From Tetmemena sp. SeJ-2015 (taxonomy: Eukaryota > Ciliophora > Spirotrichea > Sporadotrichida > Oxytrichidae), in the NCBI GenBank assembly GCA_027382625.1, contig JAJKFJ010021997.1, forward strand, positions 29,776 to 93,775: DNA of 64,000 nt, in the 5' to 3' direction. Made by a program: the position numbers and the translations under genes. The notes below the pieces were generated by a model, which was not told where the DNA came from, ran no database searches, and saw only the letters and a program-made list of their open reading frames with translations. Positions 1 to 9,900 of this stretch are shown here, one piece after another. Positions within the stretch are counted from its first letter, which is position 1. Each line of letters opens with the position of its first letter.

Positions 1-449
1 CTAATCTTAAATAAGTAGCGAAGATCTATGCAGGATCTAAGCTCTAAAGAAGCAGAGTCTTGTATGCTTGAGGATATTCTAAGATCATTTAAAAATAATT
101 ACAAAGAATAACAAATGAAATATTCGGATTCAGTCAAAGTCTCATCTTCAATATAACTCATTCCTATATGATTGAGGATGCTTTAAATTCTGTACTCTTT
201 GCTATAGCCTGTGGCTTCCTCAGAGAGAACGAACGAGCTATAAATTATTAAGACACAGATGAGGAAATCTTACTCCTTACTTTGCTTTGAAGTTCTCGAT
301 TTTACTTTGCTCAAAAGAGATAAGTGAAGTCTTCGATAGAGTGATCAAACATTAAAGAAGCCTCTAAGTTTGGTTTACTCTTATCTTCTCAGTCGCTCCA
401 AGACTCTGACTTCTTTTCATAGTCCTGCTTTGCTAGCGAGTGCTCTCTT

Positions 450-1010
450 CATCTTCACCGATTTTTGCAAACATTTGGACTTACTCACTGCTCATAATCC
501 CCACGACTAAAAGTTTGAAATGAAATTTAAATTCTTACTTTCTTCTAGGAAAGAGTCCTTGAGAAAGAAGTTGATGTGGTTTCCATTTTGAACTGGAATC
601 CTTTCAAACACAAACGGTTCTAAAGTCTCTGCAAAGTAGTAGGGCTCCACTTCCATCGAGTGAAGTATCTCATTGCTAGGAATTTAAAACAAAAACTATA
701 ATCCTCTTTCTCTCATCATAAAATTTAGACCATGACATCTTAAGCTACCTCTTTGGAGGAGGGCAATCCGTAGTAGTGTTCTGGCTAATCATCGTCCTTC
801 TTAGGTTTCTTAGACAAATTCTCGAATATGATGTGCGGCGTCATGCTGAAATAGTCGCCCTTCTTCTCAGCTAAGCCATAAGTTTTATCACAGTGCAAGT
901 AGTGCTCTAAGTTCTTGGGGTGTGGACCCTTCTTATTTACTTCGTACTTTACTGGGAGGGCCACGTTTACAGAACTGCGCAAAAGCTACTTCAGCAATCT
1001 CCTCACGCTC
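450..1010 (-). CDS. Unidentified coding segments, interrupted
   Basis: I do not recognise this protein. On the minus strand with TAA/TAG as Gln, an open stretch from about 1010 to 735 contains HYLHCDKTYGLAEKKGDYF and ends in a Lys/Asp-rich patch. A second stretch from about 700 to 538 contains VEPYYFAETLEPFVFERIPV. AT-rich DNA between them (about 700-735) carries in-frame TGA codons and is probably an IES. A 32-nt GT-AG intron at 507-538 would join the second stretch to a Ser/Arg-rich continuation toward the left edge, where the frame breaks up. Start and stop were not found, and the gene may continue beyond the window. A plus-strand reading of 1-480 is also partly open, so strand assignment is firm only for about 540-1000. 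Confidence 0.4.
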
Positions 1011-1734
1011 AAAGTAGTGCCCTGGGATTAAGTGAATGGCTGAATTAATTTTGTAGACATTTAAGAATATAAGATAGTTTAAGTTTAATTTGTAAATATA
1101 ATTCATCTCACATTTATAATGACAATAATTCTTAGTGAACTCTGATTCGATTACAAGGATAACTATAGTTAAAATAGAGACTGAAAAAAACAGTGATTGT
1201 GTGGTATTCAAAGTTTCTTAATCAAAGTTTATGAAAGCAAGACTATATAATCAAAGTATCACCTCAACCCAAATATTGTTTAAAGTTTTGAGGGATGCTT
1301 CTTAATAAGTTAGTTGTTGTTTCTTTACCATCAGGACTCGCACAGTCTCAAAATTAAAAGTACTACTATCATAATACCTAATTATTTTTAAGCCTCTCAA
1401 ATTCTATTTATCTTTAGAGTAATTCCCTCATCAAACTGCAACTCTAGTTGAGTACTCAACCCTTCTGTCTCCATAACTTGAGCTCTTTGAGGAGTTATAA
1501 CTCTATGTCAGAGACAGAGACTGCAGCTGATCTTAAACTTCCAGGGCAGATAAATCCAAGTCACATCCAAAACTCTCCTCCTTCTCCTCTTCCTCAACCT
1601 CTCTCATGACTGAGTTCTAGTTAAGTCCTGATTGTTGCAGTTGGTGTTGCTGCTATCTTGATGATGTTTATAAGTTATAGTTGTTTGAGCTCTGAGAGTA
1701 GAGACCGTCGTCATTAGATCGACTTGGAGCTTTT
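1011..1734. other. Spacer / possible MSH6 read-through tail
   Basis: Positions 1011-1330 are AT-rich and hold nothing I can identify. From 1734 down to about 1440 (minus strand) the MSH6 frame stays open after its TGA, with TAA/TAG as Gln. It encodes a Gln/Ser/Glu-rich stretch (for example SRQQQHQLQQSG) until the next TGA. This could be a read-through extension, the tail of another gene or chance; family length favours MSH6 stopping at 1735. Confidence 0.35.
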
Positions 1735-4700
1735 CATTCCATATTCTGGAGGTCCTAGCTAGAGCTCATTGATGAGTCTTGATTAGCATTACTCAGTCTT
1801 ATAATCTTCTGCTTCTTTACTTTCTCGGTCAGCTCATTAAGATTTTCAGTGAATTCATGACTCTAACAACAACAAATGCTAAATGCTGCAATATGAATTC
1901 AATCGTATATATAGGGGTAAGCATAATAAGGGAGGGTGATTAAGCTTTTCAGAGAATTCAAGACTCTTGTGCTTGGCCAGTTCTAACACTCTGCTTGGGA
2001 TGCCTGCCATACGGGCTACGTTTATACCGAAACTCATTGGGCACTCTCCCTTCTCGAAACGATAGAGGAAGACTACTTCGTCTTTGGCTTCGTTGGCTCG
2101 GCAAGCCATGTGGTAAGACTCTACACCTGATACTCCCCTGAATTCATCCAAGAGCATGTGGTAGTGAGTGGCGAATAGAGACCTGCATCTCAGTCTGTTT
2201 ACTAAGTAAGAAAGGGGAATTTAATCACAATAAAACTTTAAAAAGTACTTGAGCACGGCATGTGCGATCGAATAGCCGTCGAAAGTAGAGGTGCCTCTTC
2301 CCAGTTCGTCAACAATCGCCAATGATTTGAAGGTTGCGAACTAAATAATGTTCTTGGTCTCCTCCATCTCCACGTAGAAGGTAGACTTTCCCTCTAGGAT
2401 TCTATCACTAGCTCCTATCCTTGTGAAGAGCCTTAATTAATAAGGAGATTTATCACGATGAAAATTTCTATGTGAAGATCCTGTCGACTGGAGTCAAAGT
2501 CATAGCCTGAGCTGGTACATAGCAGCCTATCTGTGCTAGTATTACTGCGATGCAAGTTTATCTGAGGAGAGTAGATTTACCACCCATGTTTGGACCAGTG
2601 ACCAAGAGCAGAGTCTGACCTTGGTTGGGAGTAATGACGGTGTCGTTGGGCACAAAACTTCTGCTTTGATTGAGATTGACACAAGGGTGCCTTAGTTGCT
2701 TGATTTCGAGCATACTTGAGTTCTAGTACACTCCTAAGTAGGGGATGAAGTGAGGTCGGCACATCTCACCTGAGCTCTGTCCACTCACTATGCTTAGCGA
2801 GCAGAGACAGTCTAGCTCAGAAATTACTGAGAGAGCCTTGTTCCACATATCCTTGTATTCGTAGAAGCGTTGGAACATAGCACTCAGGAAGGGGGTGAGG
2901 GCGTGCTTTAGATTTTCTTCTGCCTCTTCTAATAACTCCACGTATTTATTGATTTCTCAAAATATCGATGAAGTGCACAGCGCTCACAAAATATTTAGCT
3001 ATCAAGTAATTCATCTATGATTTGGTATTTAAAGAAAGGTGTATTTCTTGATTTCTGTGGTATGGAATCTCTGGTAGCCTTGTTTCTAGGATGTGAATTC
3101 GAAATTGTCTGGCTTAAGCTTGCCAGATACCAAATCCATGGGCATCTCTAGTTCATATCTGTACTTAGCATGGGAGTAGTTGATCCTCCTGTCCTTGAAC
3201 TGCTATCTCTGCTTTTGCAAGTAAGCCTCTAGCTTGTCTTTCACAGCATCCACCTCTTGATTCAATTAAAGTATTATGGGAAAGTAACAGCAATAAGAGC
3301 TTGCTATTTTAACTTGGTTGGCTTTATCGAATTCCTCATCGAGTCCCATCTATGGCTCTGGGATTTCTTCGTTTTCAGTGCCCCCTGCGTCTTCTTCCAG
3401 ACTATCATGCTCTCGAACTCTTCTATTATCTTCCTCATGCCTGCGGGCATCATGCCTCCCTCTTCAGTGTCAGGTGTAACTAAATACATAGGATGGGTAT
3501 ATCATTATAGGCGTGAGTAGCAGTCTAAGTCTGTTGGACTTGAATTTGTTCCTCTTGCCAATAAGGGAGCCACAGAGGTCAGTCTCCATGGTCTTGAACG
3601 CACGCAGGAGAGTTCTGAATTCCCTGAGCTTGACTAGTGACACGTTCTCGAAGTAAATGGCCTTGACGCGGTGCTTGACTGAGTAGGTGTACATCTTAGC
3701 CAGCAACTTCTCCAGGTCAGCCACCTTTGATTATCATAATGAAAATAGAATTTCATTTAATTAAACATATTGATAAGTTGCACTAGATGGAGAAGTTAAA
3801 ATCGAAACATGCAATCCTTGTGAGTTTTATATTTGATAACTTGCACCTGAAGATGTCGGTTTCGTGCTAGTGCGACATCAGGTCCTCGATAGCGTCCAGA
3901 CGTTCACCTATTTTTCCAATGTCAGTCAGCGGACTGAGCACCCACCTCTTTAGCTGACGCTTGCCAAAGGGACTGCTGCAGTGATCTACATAGCTCAAGA
4001 GTGACCCTTCCTTCTTGCCAGTGGCAGCCTCCACCACTTCCAAGTGCTGTAAGGCCTAACTGTCCAACACCATGAAATCCAAATTCTGCATGGACTTTTA
4101 AAAGTCTTTCATAAAAGTTTACATCATTATAATTATCTGGTCTCGGGAGTATAGAGGTGGAACTGACCCATTGCAATTGTTTGCTAGGAGATGAGTGCCT
4201 CTTCCAGGAAAGCTAATGGCCATACCTAGTGCTTGGAAAGCCAACTCAGCATCTTAGTCCTTGAGAGTGAGTAGAGCCTGGGGCCAGTTCTATGGGCTGC
4301 CCAAGTACTGCTAGTTTTCGAGGGTGGAACAGGTCTTGATCATGCCCCAGCAATTCTTGGGCACCATGGGGGAGAACACAGGAACCACAGGCGAGTTCTT
4401 CAGCATCTTTATCAGCTCAGAGTTAATAAAATATAAAATGAACTATATATTATGATTATCTTTTATTTTGACTATCAGAATTCATGATCTCTCGTTCGTG
4501 GATGACTTCAACGGGCCTGATCTGGCAGAGCAGAGTTCTAAAGTTGGAGAGAGCCTCGTCGTCTTGGAACTAGCCCACGTAGATCTTGAGTGTCTGCACA
4601 TCGAAGAAGCACACACCCAACTCTCTCCCATGCCTCCTCATAGACAGCACGAACTTGGGCTCGTACCCACCAGTGCCGCCAACTCCCGACTAGTTCGTAT

Positions 4701-6573
4701 CCAAAGCAAAAAAAGAGTTAGAGAGAGAATTATATTTAATTTGTGTCCTTGTAGTGCCCTTGGTGACCATGTTGCAGATCTCTCTCTTGACTACCTTGTC
4801 CTGCTTGCCAATTGACTTCTTGTTCTTCTCCTCTTTGAGTCGGCGCTCTAGCATCTAAGGGGTCTCAGTCTGCTCGATGACGGCCACCTTGTAACCCTGG
4901 TTGACCATGATGTGCAAGTACTTGTCCAGCACCTTCTCGGGGAAGCCGATGTGCAGCTTCTTAGCTCCTCCCATCCAGTTCAAGTCCAGTAACTTCTGGC
5001 AGATTAAAACTAATAGCTATAAGCCTTTGATGATAATGAAAGATGATGGCGTCGTTGTAGAAGATCTCGTAGAACTTTCCTAGCTTGAAGAAGAGGATCT
5101 TGTCGTAGTTGTACTGCTTGATCTCCCAGTACTGCTTCATAGCTGGGGTGAAGTCTTTCCAGCAACCGTTGGGGATGAGGAGAGTGGTGTAGTCGTAGTC
5201 TGGGTGGTCGGGCTTGCGGCCTTCCATATCTTTAACATTTTCCTCTTTGATAAACTCAGGGCGTGCATCCAGAATCATTTAAGAATATGTATCAATGGAC
5301 TCACAAAGTCATGATTTTTATTAAGAATATCGTCGAAAGAGTCAAAGCCTCCTCCAATTACTTCATCTTCCTTGTCCACAAAGGATTGTTCCTCATTCAT
5401 AGCAGGAGGTGCATCTGATTTGCGACCGAAGTTCATCTGCCCTGGAGCTTGTAGACTATTCCTCTTTGCATCCCTTAAACACAACGTTAATACTTATTTA
5501 ATAAGACTCTTCGCATCCATTTAAGAAGGAGCTGACTTGGCTGCAGTATTGCTTTTCTGAGTAATTTGCTTCAAGCCGCTATCAAAGGCAGCTGAAGCAG
5601 GTGCTTTCTTATTCTCAGTTCTTACTAAGGTCTTCTTGGCAGGCCCACCTCTCTTTTTCGAAGGCTCATCATATTCTTCAGAGAGTTCTAATCCAGCCAA
5701 GCTCACCTCATCATCATCATCCTCCTCTTTGTCTTGGCCGTTGCCTCCTTCATAGCTTTCATCATCAGAGTCTACTGGTTAAATCTTGCGCTTGACTGCT
5801 TTGCCTGATGCTCTTCCATTCCCACTCTTTCTGAGTCTTCTTGGAGCGTCCTCATCTTTTTCCTCTTCACTGTCCTCTTCCACTAAAACCAAGCATCAAT
5901 AAGCAAGATTATGATATAGAGAAATTAAGAAATGGGTATTCTCGATCTAAGAAAATTCTCACTTGGTGAAATGGAACTTGATCTCACCCTTGAAACAAAC
6001 TGCATAAGCACTTACCATATTTCATCTTTCCAGCTGCAGCTACAGTGGAAGCTCTCTTCATCCTATCTCCGAATCTAGTTTGTGCCATGTCTTCAGCTGA
6101 TTCCTAGTTGGCTTTTGAATTTGAATCAGAACGTCTGAAGTCAAAGTCCTTGAGGTCCAAACTTTCCCGCAAATGGCTCGGGTGTGCATTTTTAATACCG
6201 CTCGCTGTATTCGTGCTAGTTCTTAAAAGAAAGATTGAACCTTTTCTAAGTGCATATGAAAATTTTAAGTCCTCGATTTAGAGTCAGTGTAAGAGAGAAG
6301 GTTGCTCTTTTGAACTGAGTTAGAGTTCCAGACTGGGAATTGGGCAGCCTCAGTCCTGCTCTTATTCTACTGCATCTCTCTTTTAATTGCGCCACTCTGG
6401 CTCTACCCTCCTCCTATCTGTTGAGCAGCTGTCATCTGAGTTTTTCTAATCCCCTGGTCACTATCCCTCATAACCTGATCTGTTTTGGATGAGGTCGAGG
6501 AGCTCTGGTTTGATTCGTTGTTGTTGCCCTATGGTTTCTTTGCGAAGAAGGACGTTAATGCCTTTTGCATCAT
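1735..6573 (-). CDS. MSH6: MSH6-type mismatch repair ATPase (germline copy with IESs)
   Basis: MutS homolog 6 pairs with MSH2 to recognise base mismatches in nuclear DNA and couples ATP binding to repair. The start ATG at 6573 gives an N-terminal PCNA-binding PIP box, QKALTSFF (residues 3-10), then an acidic/Lys-rich linker, and then the MSH6-specific mismatch-binding domain with RKPDHPDYD and [15 protein letters not shown]. The C-terminal ATPase has Walker [10 protein letters not shown] (near 2580-2602), Walker [14 protein letters not shown] (near 2295-2325) and SLFATHYH. The TGA stop at 1735-1737 falls about 40 residues after the ATPase, normal for the family. The gene is cut by one 133-nt intron and at least nine pointer-flanked IESs, listed separately. 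Apparent one-base frame slips near 4210 and 3380, and unresolved junctions near 4120, 4710 and 5290, remain. Identification is very secure; the exact protein is not. Confidence 0.93.
1851..1959. other. IES in MSH6, pointer GAATTC
   Basis: GAATTC occurs at 1851-1856 and 1954-1959. Removing 103 bp joins SLEF to [10 protein letters not shown] and gives a natural MSH6 C-terminus. The unexcised frame runs into AT-rich sequence. Similarity continues on both sides of the pointer: 1838-1863 and 1941-1966 match at 23 of 26 bases. A third GAATTC lies inside at 1895. Confidence 0.75.
2204..2247. other. IES in MSH6, pointer AAGTA
   Basis: AAGTA lies at 2204-2208 and 2243-2247. Removing 39 bp on the minus strand joins IAHAVLKY directly to [16 protein letters not shown]. 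This restores the family spacing between the Walker B region and FATHY. The GT-AG alternative is 47 nt and breaks frame, so this is an IES and not an intron. Confidence 0.85.
2422..2478. other. IES in MSH6, pointer TGTGAAGA
   Basis: The 8-bp repeat lies at 2422-2429 and 2471-2478, 49 bp apart. Excision joins VDRIFT to [15 protein letters not shown], the expected MutS sequence. Without it the frame stops at TGA within the insert. Confidence 0.9.
2949..3055. other. IES in MSH6, pointer TTGATTTC
   Basis: TTGATTTC lies at 2949-2956 and 3048-3055, 99 bp apart; similarity extends to about 15 bp with one mismatch. The insert contains several in-frame TGAs. Excision joins HTTEI to [14 protein letters not shown] in frame. 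Confidence 0.9.
3256..3316. other. IES in MSH6, pointer CTTG
   Basis: CTTG lies at 3256-3259 and 3313-3316. Removing 57 bp joins DEEFDKANQ to [14 protein letters not shown] in the MutS helical lever region. Confidence 0.75.
3472..3511. other. IES in MSH6, pointer AGG
   Basis: AGG lies at 3472-3474 and 3509-3511 inside a longer imperfect repeat. Removing 37 bp joins RLRLLLTP to [12 protein letters not shown] on the minus strand. The unexcised frame reaches TGA. Confidence 0.7.
4417..4479. other. IES in MSH6, pointer TCAGA
   Basis: TCAGA lies at 4417-4421 and 4475-4479. The 58-bp insert is strongly AT-rich. Excision joins [10 protein letters not shown] to [15 protein letters not shown] in frame. 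Confidence 0.85.
5002..5044. other. IES in MSH6, pointer GAT
   Basis: GAT lies at 5002-5004 and 5042-5044. Removing 40 bp joins [10 protein letters not shown] to [16 protein letters not shown], restoring frame into HIGFPEK. The pointer is short, so its exact boundary is less sure than for the other inserts. Confidence 0.7.
5468..5518. other. IES in MSH6, pointer GCATCC
   Basis: GCATCC lies at 5468-5473 and 5513-5518. Removing 45 bp joins SAPSQMDA to KRNSLQAPG in the N-terminal linker. Confidence 0.8.
5883..6015 (-). other. Intron of MSH6 (133 nt)
   Basis: The minus strand reads GTAAGT at the 5' end and TTTTAG at the 3' end. Splicing joins GKMKY to [14 protein letters not shown] in frame. 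No pointer-like repeat brackets it, so it differs from the IESs in the same gene. Confidence 0.8.
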
Positions 6574-6963
6574 GGCTTCTTTCTCTTAATTTATAGAGTG
6601 AAGTTTTCGCACAATTTTAAATAAATTATTATAAGCCTATTCAAATTAGCTATAGTAGTAGAAGTAATGTTTTGGCGGTCTATTATTCCACAAACAGTAT
6701 CAGATTAAAAGAATAAGGACAGAGATCAAAGGGAGGAGCAGAGTTCATACGCATACATATTATACAATCCCTCCCTTTAGTGAAATGGTTTTAATGAGAT
6801 TCAATATGGAATGTGAAGATAATATTTAAAACTTGAAAAATATAACTGAATTAGCTCAATCCTTAGGTGATTAAGATTTTAGTGTTATAGAATAAACTAG
6901 CTTAAAGTGAAGAGTGATAACTTATATGCCTTATTTCTCCTTCCTAGTGATATTTAATTTTCC
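6574..6963. other. AT-rich spacer between MSH6 and ATG2
   Basis: This stretch between the MSH6 start and the ATG2 stop holds no supported gene. It should contain the MSH6 promoter and the ATG2 3' end. No telomere-like repeat was seen. Confidence 0.5.
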
Positions 6964-9900
6964 TCAGAGATGCTTCTCAGCAGCTTTCTTGACCTTGACT
7001 ACTCCATCTCTGATCTTCATCATAAAATACTCATACTAAGATGGTTTTTTAGAGTTTAACCTTGTTGGTGAAGTTATAGCTTTCTTCGGTGACTACGTTG
7101 TACAGATCATAGAAACCTTGGCCGAAGCCTCTCACCACACTACGATCTGAGGTGTAACTTTCGTAGGGTTTCCTTACCACACCTACTAAAGCACTTCCGA
7201 TGTTGAATAGGCTACGCAGAGGGCCGATTGCCTTCACAAAGTTTATCTTCTAGTTTTCTATCAAGTCATCTAAAGTAAATAGAATACATGTGTGTGTGCG
7301 TGCATTTATACTGGTTATGATTGATCTTTGTAGAATTTTAGGAGGTGTTTGATGGCTTCATCTCTCTTCAGTCTCTGTTCGAGGTTGTAGTGCTTAACTT
7401 TTATCTTCAAGTCGTTGATGTTAAAGAAATTAAGCAGCTCCAAAACGTAGTTAAAATTTATTCACTATGGTATCTTACATGTATTTATAGCTCGATGATG
7501 TTGCCGTTAGTAAGATCATAGAAGTTGAGCTTATGAGAGGTGTAGCAGAAAGTAATCTTGAAGGGTTGGATCTTCAGCTGGTCGATGTAAACAGGCTTCA
7601 CTTTCTGCTTTGGGTTAGAAGAAGATTCTTGAGAGAAGTCCAGACCTAGCTTCTACAGCTGCTGAGTTGACTTGGAGATTATCTCCTTCTCACAGTCGTT
7701 CTTAGGAGTGAAATCAAAGTCAAAGAATTTCTAAAGGAAGAGCACTGTTCCTTTAAAAAATAACTTACACTTTAAATATTTCCAATCGATTAAAGTTGAT
7801 TCCTTAGTTTAGGAGTAACTTGAAGGGCTGAATCTTAGCTTTGAAGCCAGCCACGTCATAGTCTTCCCCTATGTTATATTTCATCACTAGCTCTATTAAG
7901 TTCTCATACTTGAATTAGTTCTGCAGCTGCACAAGGTCCCTAAGGATGACTCCTTTCTTAGAGATGTTCTCCTTAATGCTAAGTGAGCTCAAGGAAAAGA
8001 CATAGTGAGTGAAGTCTGTCCTGAAGTTGGCTAAATCCTTATAGTCTTTCAAGATAGAGTGAGAGAACTCTATCCCACTCAGCTAGAAATTGAAATAGAA
8101 GCCTCTCTGAGTGTAGCGGGGTCTTCTTTTGGGCTTGTTGGTTTGTTTGGCTTGAGGAGGCTGGAAGTATTAGGTTGCAGCTAGTTTTTACCTTTACTAC
8201 TCTTCCTCTTCTTGCTGTTTACGAAGGCTCACGCTAAGCTGGCTCTCTCTTAGGCCAGATACTAACTGAGAAGTGTTGCTTGGTCTAATCTAAGATGCTT
8301 GCAAGTTACTCTAGGGAGGGTTTTAGAGTTGAGAAGGCTCCTTATTTGCTCTGACCTTGTGATCCAGGTAGTCGTTTTGAATGTCAATAACGAAGTTACA
8401 AAACACAGCTTGCCCCTTATTAAAACATGATCAAGATATGGATACTCAAAGTTATTGGCATCTCTTTGTTCTGCGTATTCTGGAGTCATCATGCTCTAAG
8501 TTAGCGAGTCTTCCTCTTAACCTCTAGGCACTTTCACATCACTCTAATTCGAAAACTGGCTGAATTATGCGCTTGCCTAGGGCTTTTTAAATGGGTTTCT
8601 ACCTTATGGATGTGTGGAATAAATGCTTGCAGGGTATTCAAAGAAGGAATCCTGCGCTTCAAAATCGAAGTCTTTGCCCTGGTACAGTTTAAAGTCCACA
8701 GTCTGTATTTCTATCTGTATATTCATCCTCAAGTACATGTCTTTCAACTTATTCAAAAATGAAGAGTGAAAAGATTAGTACAACTTCTTTGGAAGCGCAT
8801 GGCATTTCTTGTAGCAAAAAGGGATTTAGTTCTTTCTAACTCAGCTCCTGGAATCTATCCTCAGTTTGAATATAGTCTTGTATCTATAGAGCTGAAAGTC
8901 CACCGTCTTGTTTCTCTGGTCGCAAGCCTGAGTTGATTTTGAAGTACCCATCCTCCTATAGCTTATTCTGCTCATAGAAGAAGTTTTGATAGGTTTCCTT
9001 CTTAGCTTATTTCTATTGCACGGGCTGCTTCTGATTATAAGCCTAGTCAGAGGCTAAGCTGGTGGTACTATTCTTAAGAGAGGGGCTCTCTTATGATGCT
9101 AGTTGCGAGCTCCTTAAAGACTGAGCTTTAGAAATTTAAGAGTCTTGTATTCCACTTATAGATAGAACCATTCCTGTTTCCTTGAACTCCTCATCTACTG
9201 TAACCTCAAAGAATTCGTTGAATATTTTCTTCAGACTTTCCTCGTCCTCTTAGAATAAGCTTCTCTGTAGGATTTACTTTCTAGAGTTTTGGATATATAA
9301 CTCTATTACATTTAGAGAATATATAGTATATTTTGGACTGGCTTCTTTGGTGGGGCGGGTCTCCCAGAGAGAGCTAATATTTTGAGGTTGTGTTCTTCAA
9401 CCCTTTGAATCTTGAGTTACATCTCTTGATTCTGAAGGCAGAGAGCGTGTGCGAGGTGCTTCACAGTATGATAGGAATCTTGCGCCATGTATAAGATTAC
9501 CTTGTGTACAACTACGCTCAGTTTATTATAAAAATGGAATATTTTTAAGATGAATATGATGAAGTTTCTGTGACTTCTCTTTTAATTGTCAATGAGTTGA
9601 GAGTTGGAGCTTTCCTAGCTTATTTAGTTCCTCTTACCCTACTCTAGTACTTCTTTCTTGTGCTCTTCTTCAATAAAGATATAGAAGATAAAAGAATGAA
9701 GGAGAGTTTAATTCAAGACATTTAGGCAGGATGATATTGCTGTTCCCTTATTTTTAATTAGCCTAAACCAATATAGACATCACTTAAAGAATAATATTTT
9801 AGAAACCATAGTGGTCATTCCATAGGAAGTCTCAAACAGGTCTTCTTCATGTTGACTTTGTTGTCTCTCAAGCAAGTCTGGTTGAATCTCAATTAAATAG

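Noticed and set aside
1..480. Plus-strand reading resembling a cyclin or helical repeat protein
   Set aside because: It needs frame jumps without pointers, and the minus strand in the adjoining part reads better. Too weak to name.
5279..5330. 10-bp repeat around an insert in MSH6 as a pointer pair
   Set aside because: Excision at this repeat creates an in-frame TGA. A 50-nt GT-AG intron or another junction is more likely; left unresolved.
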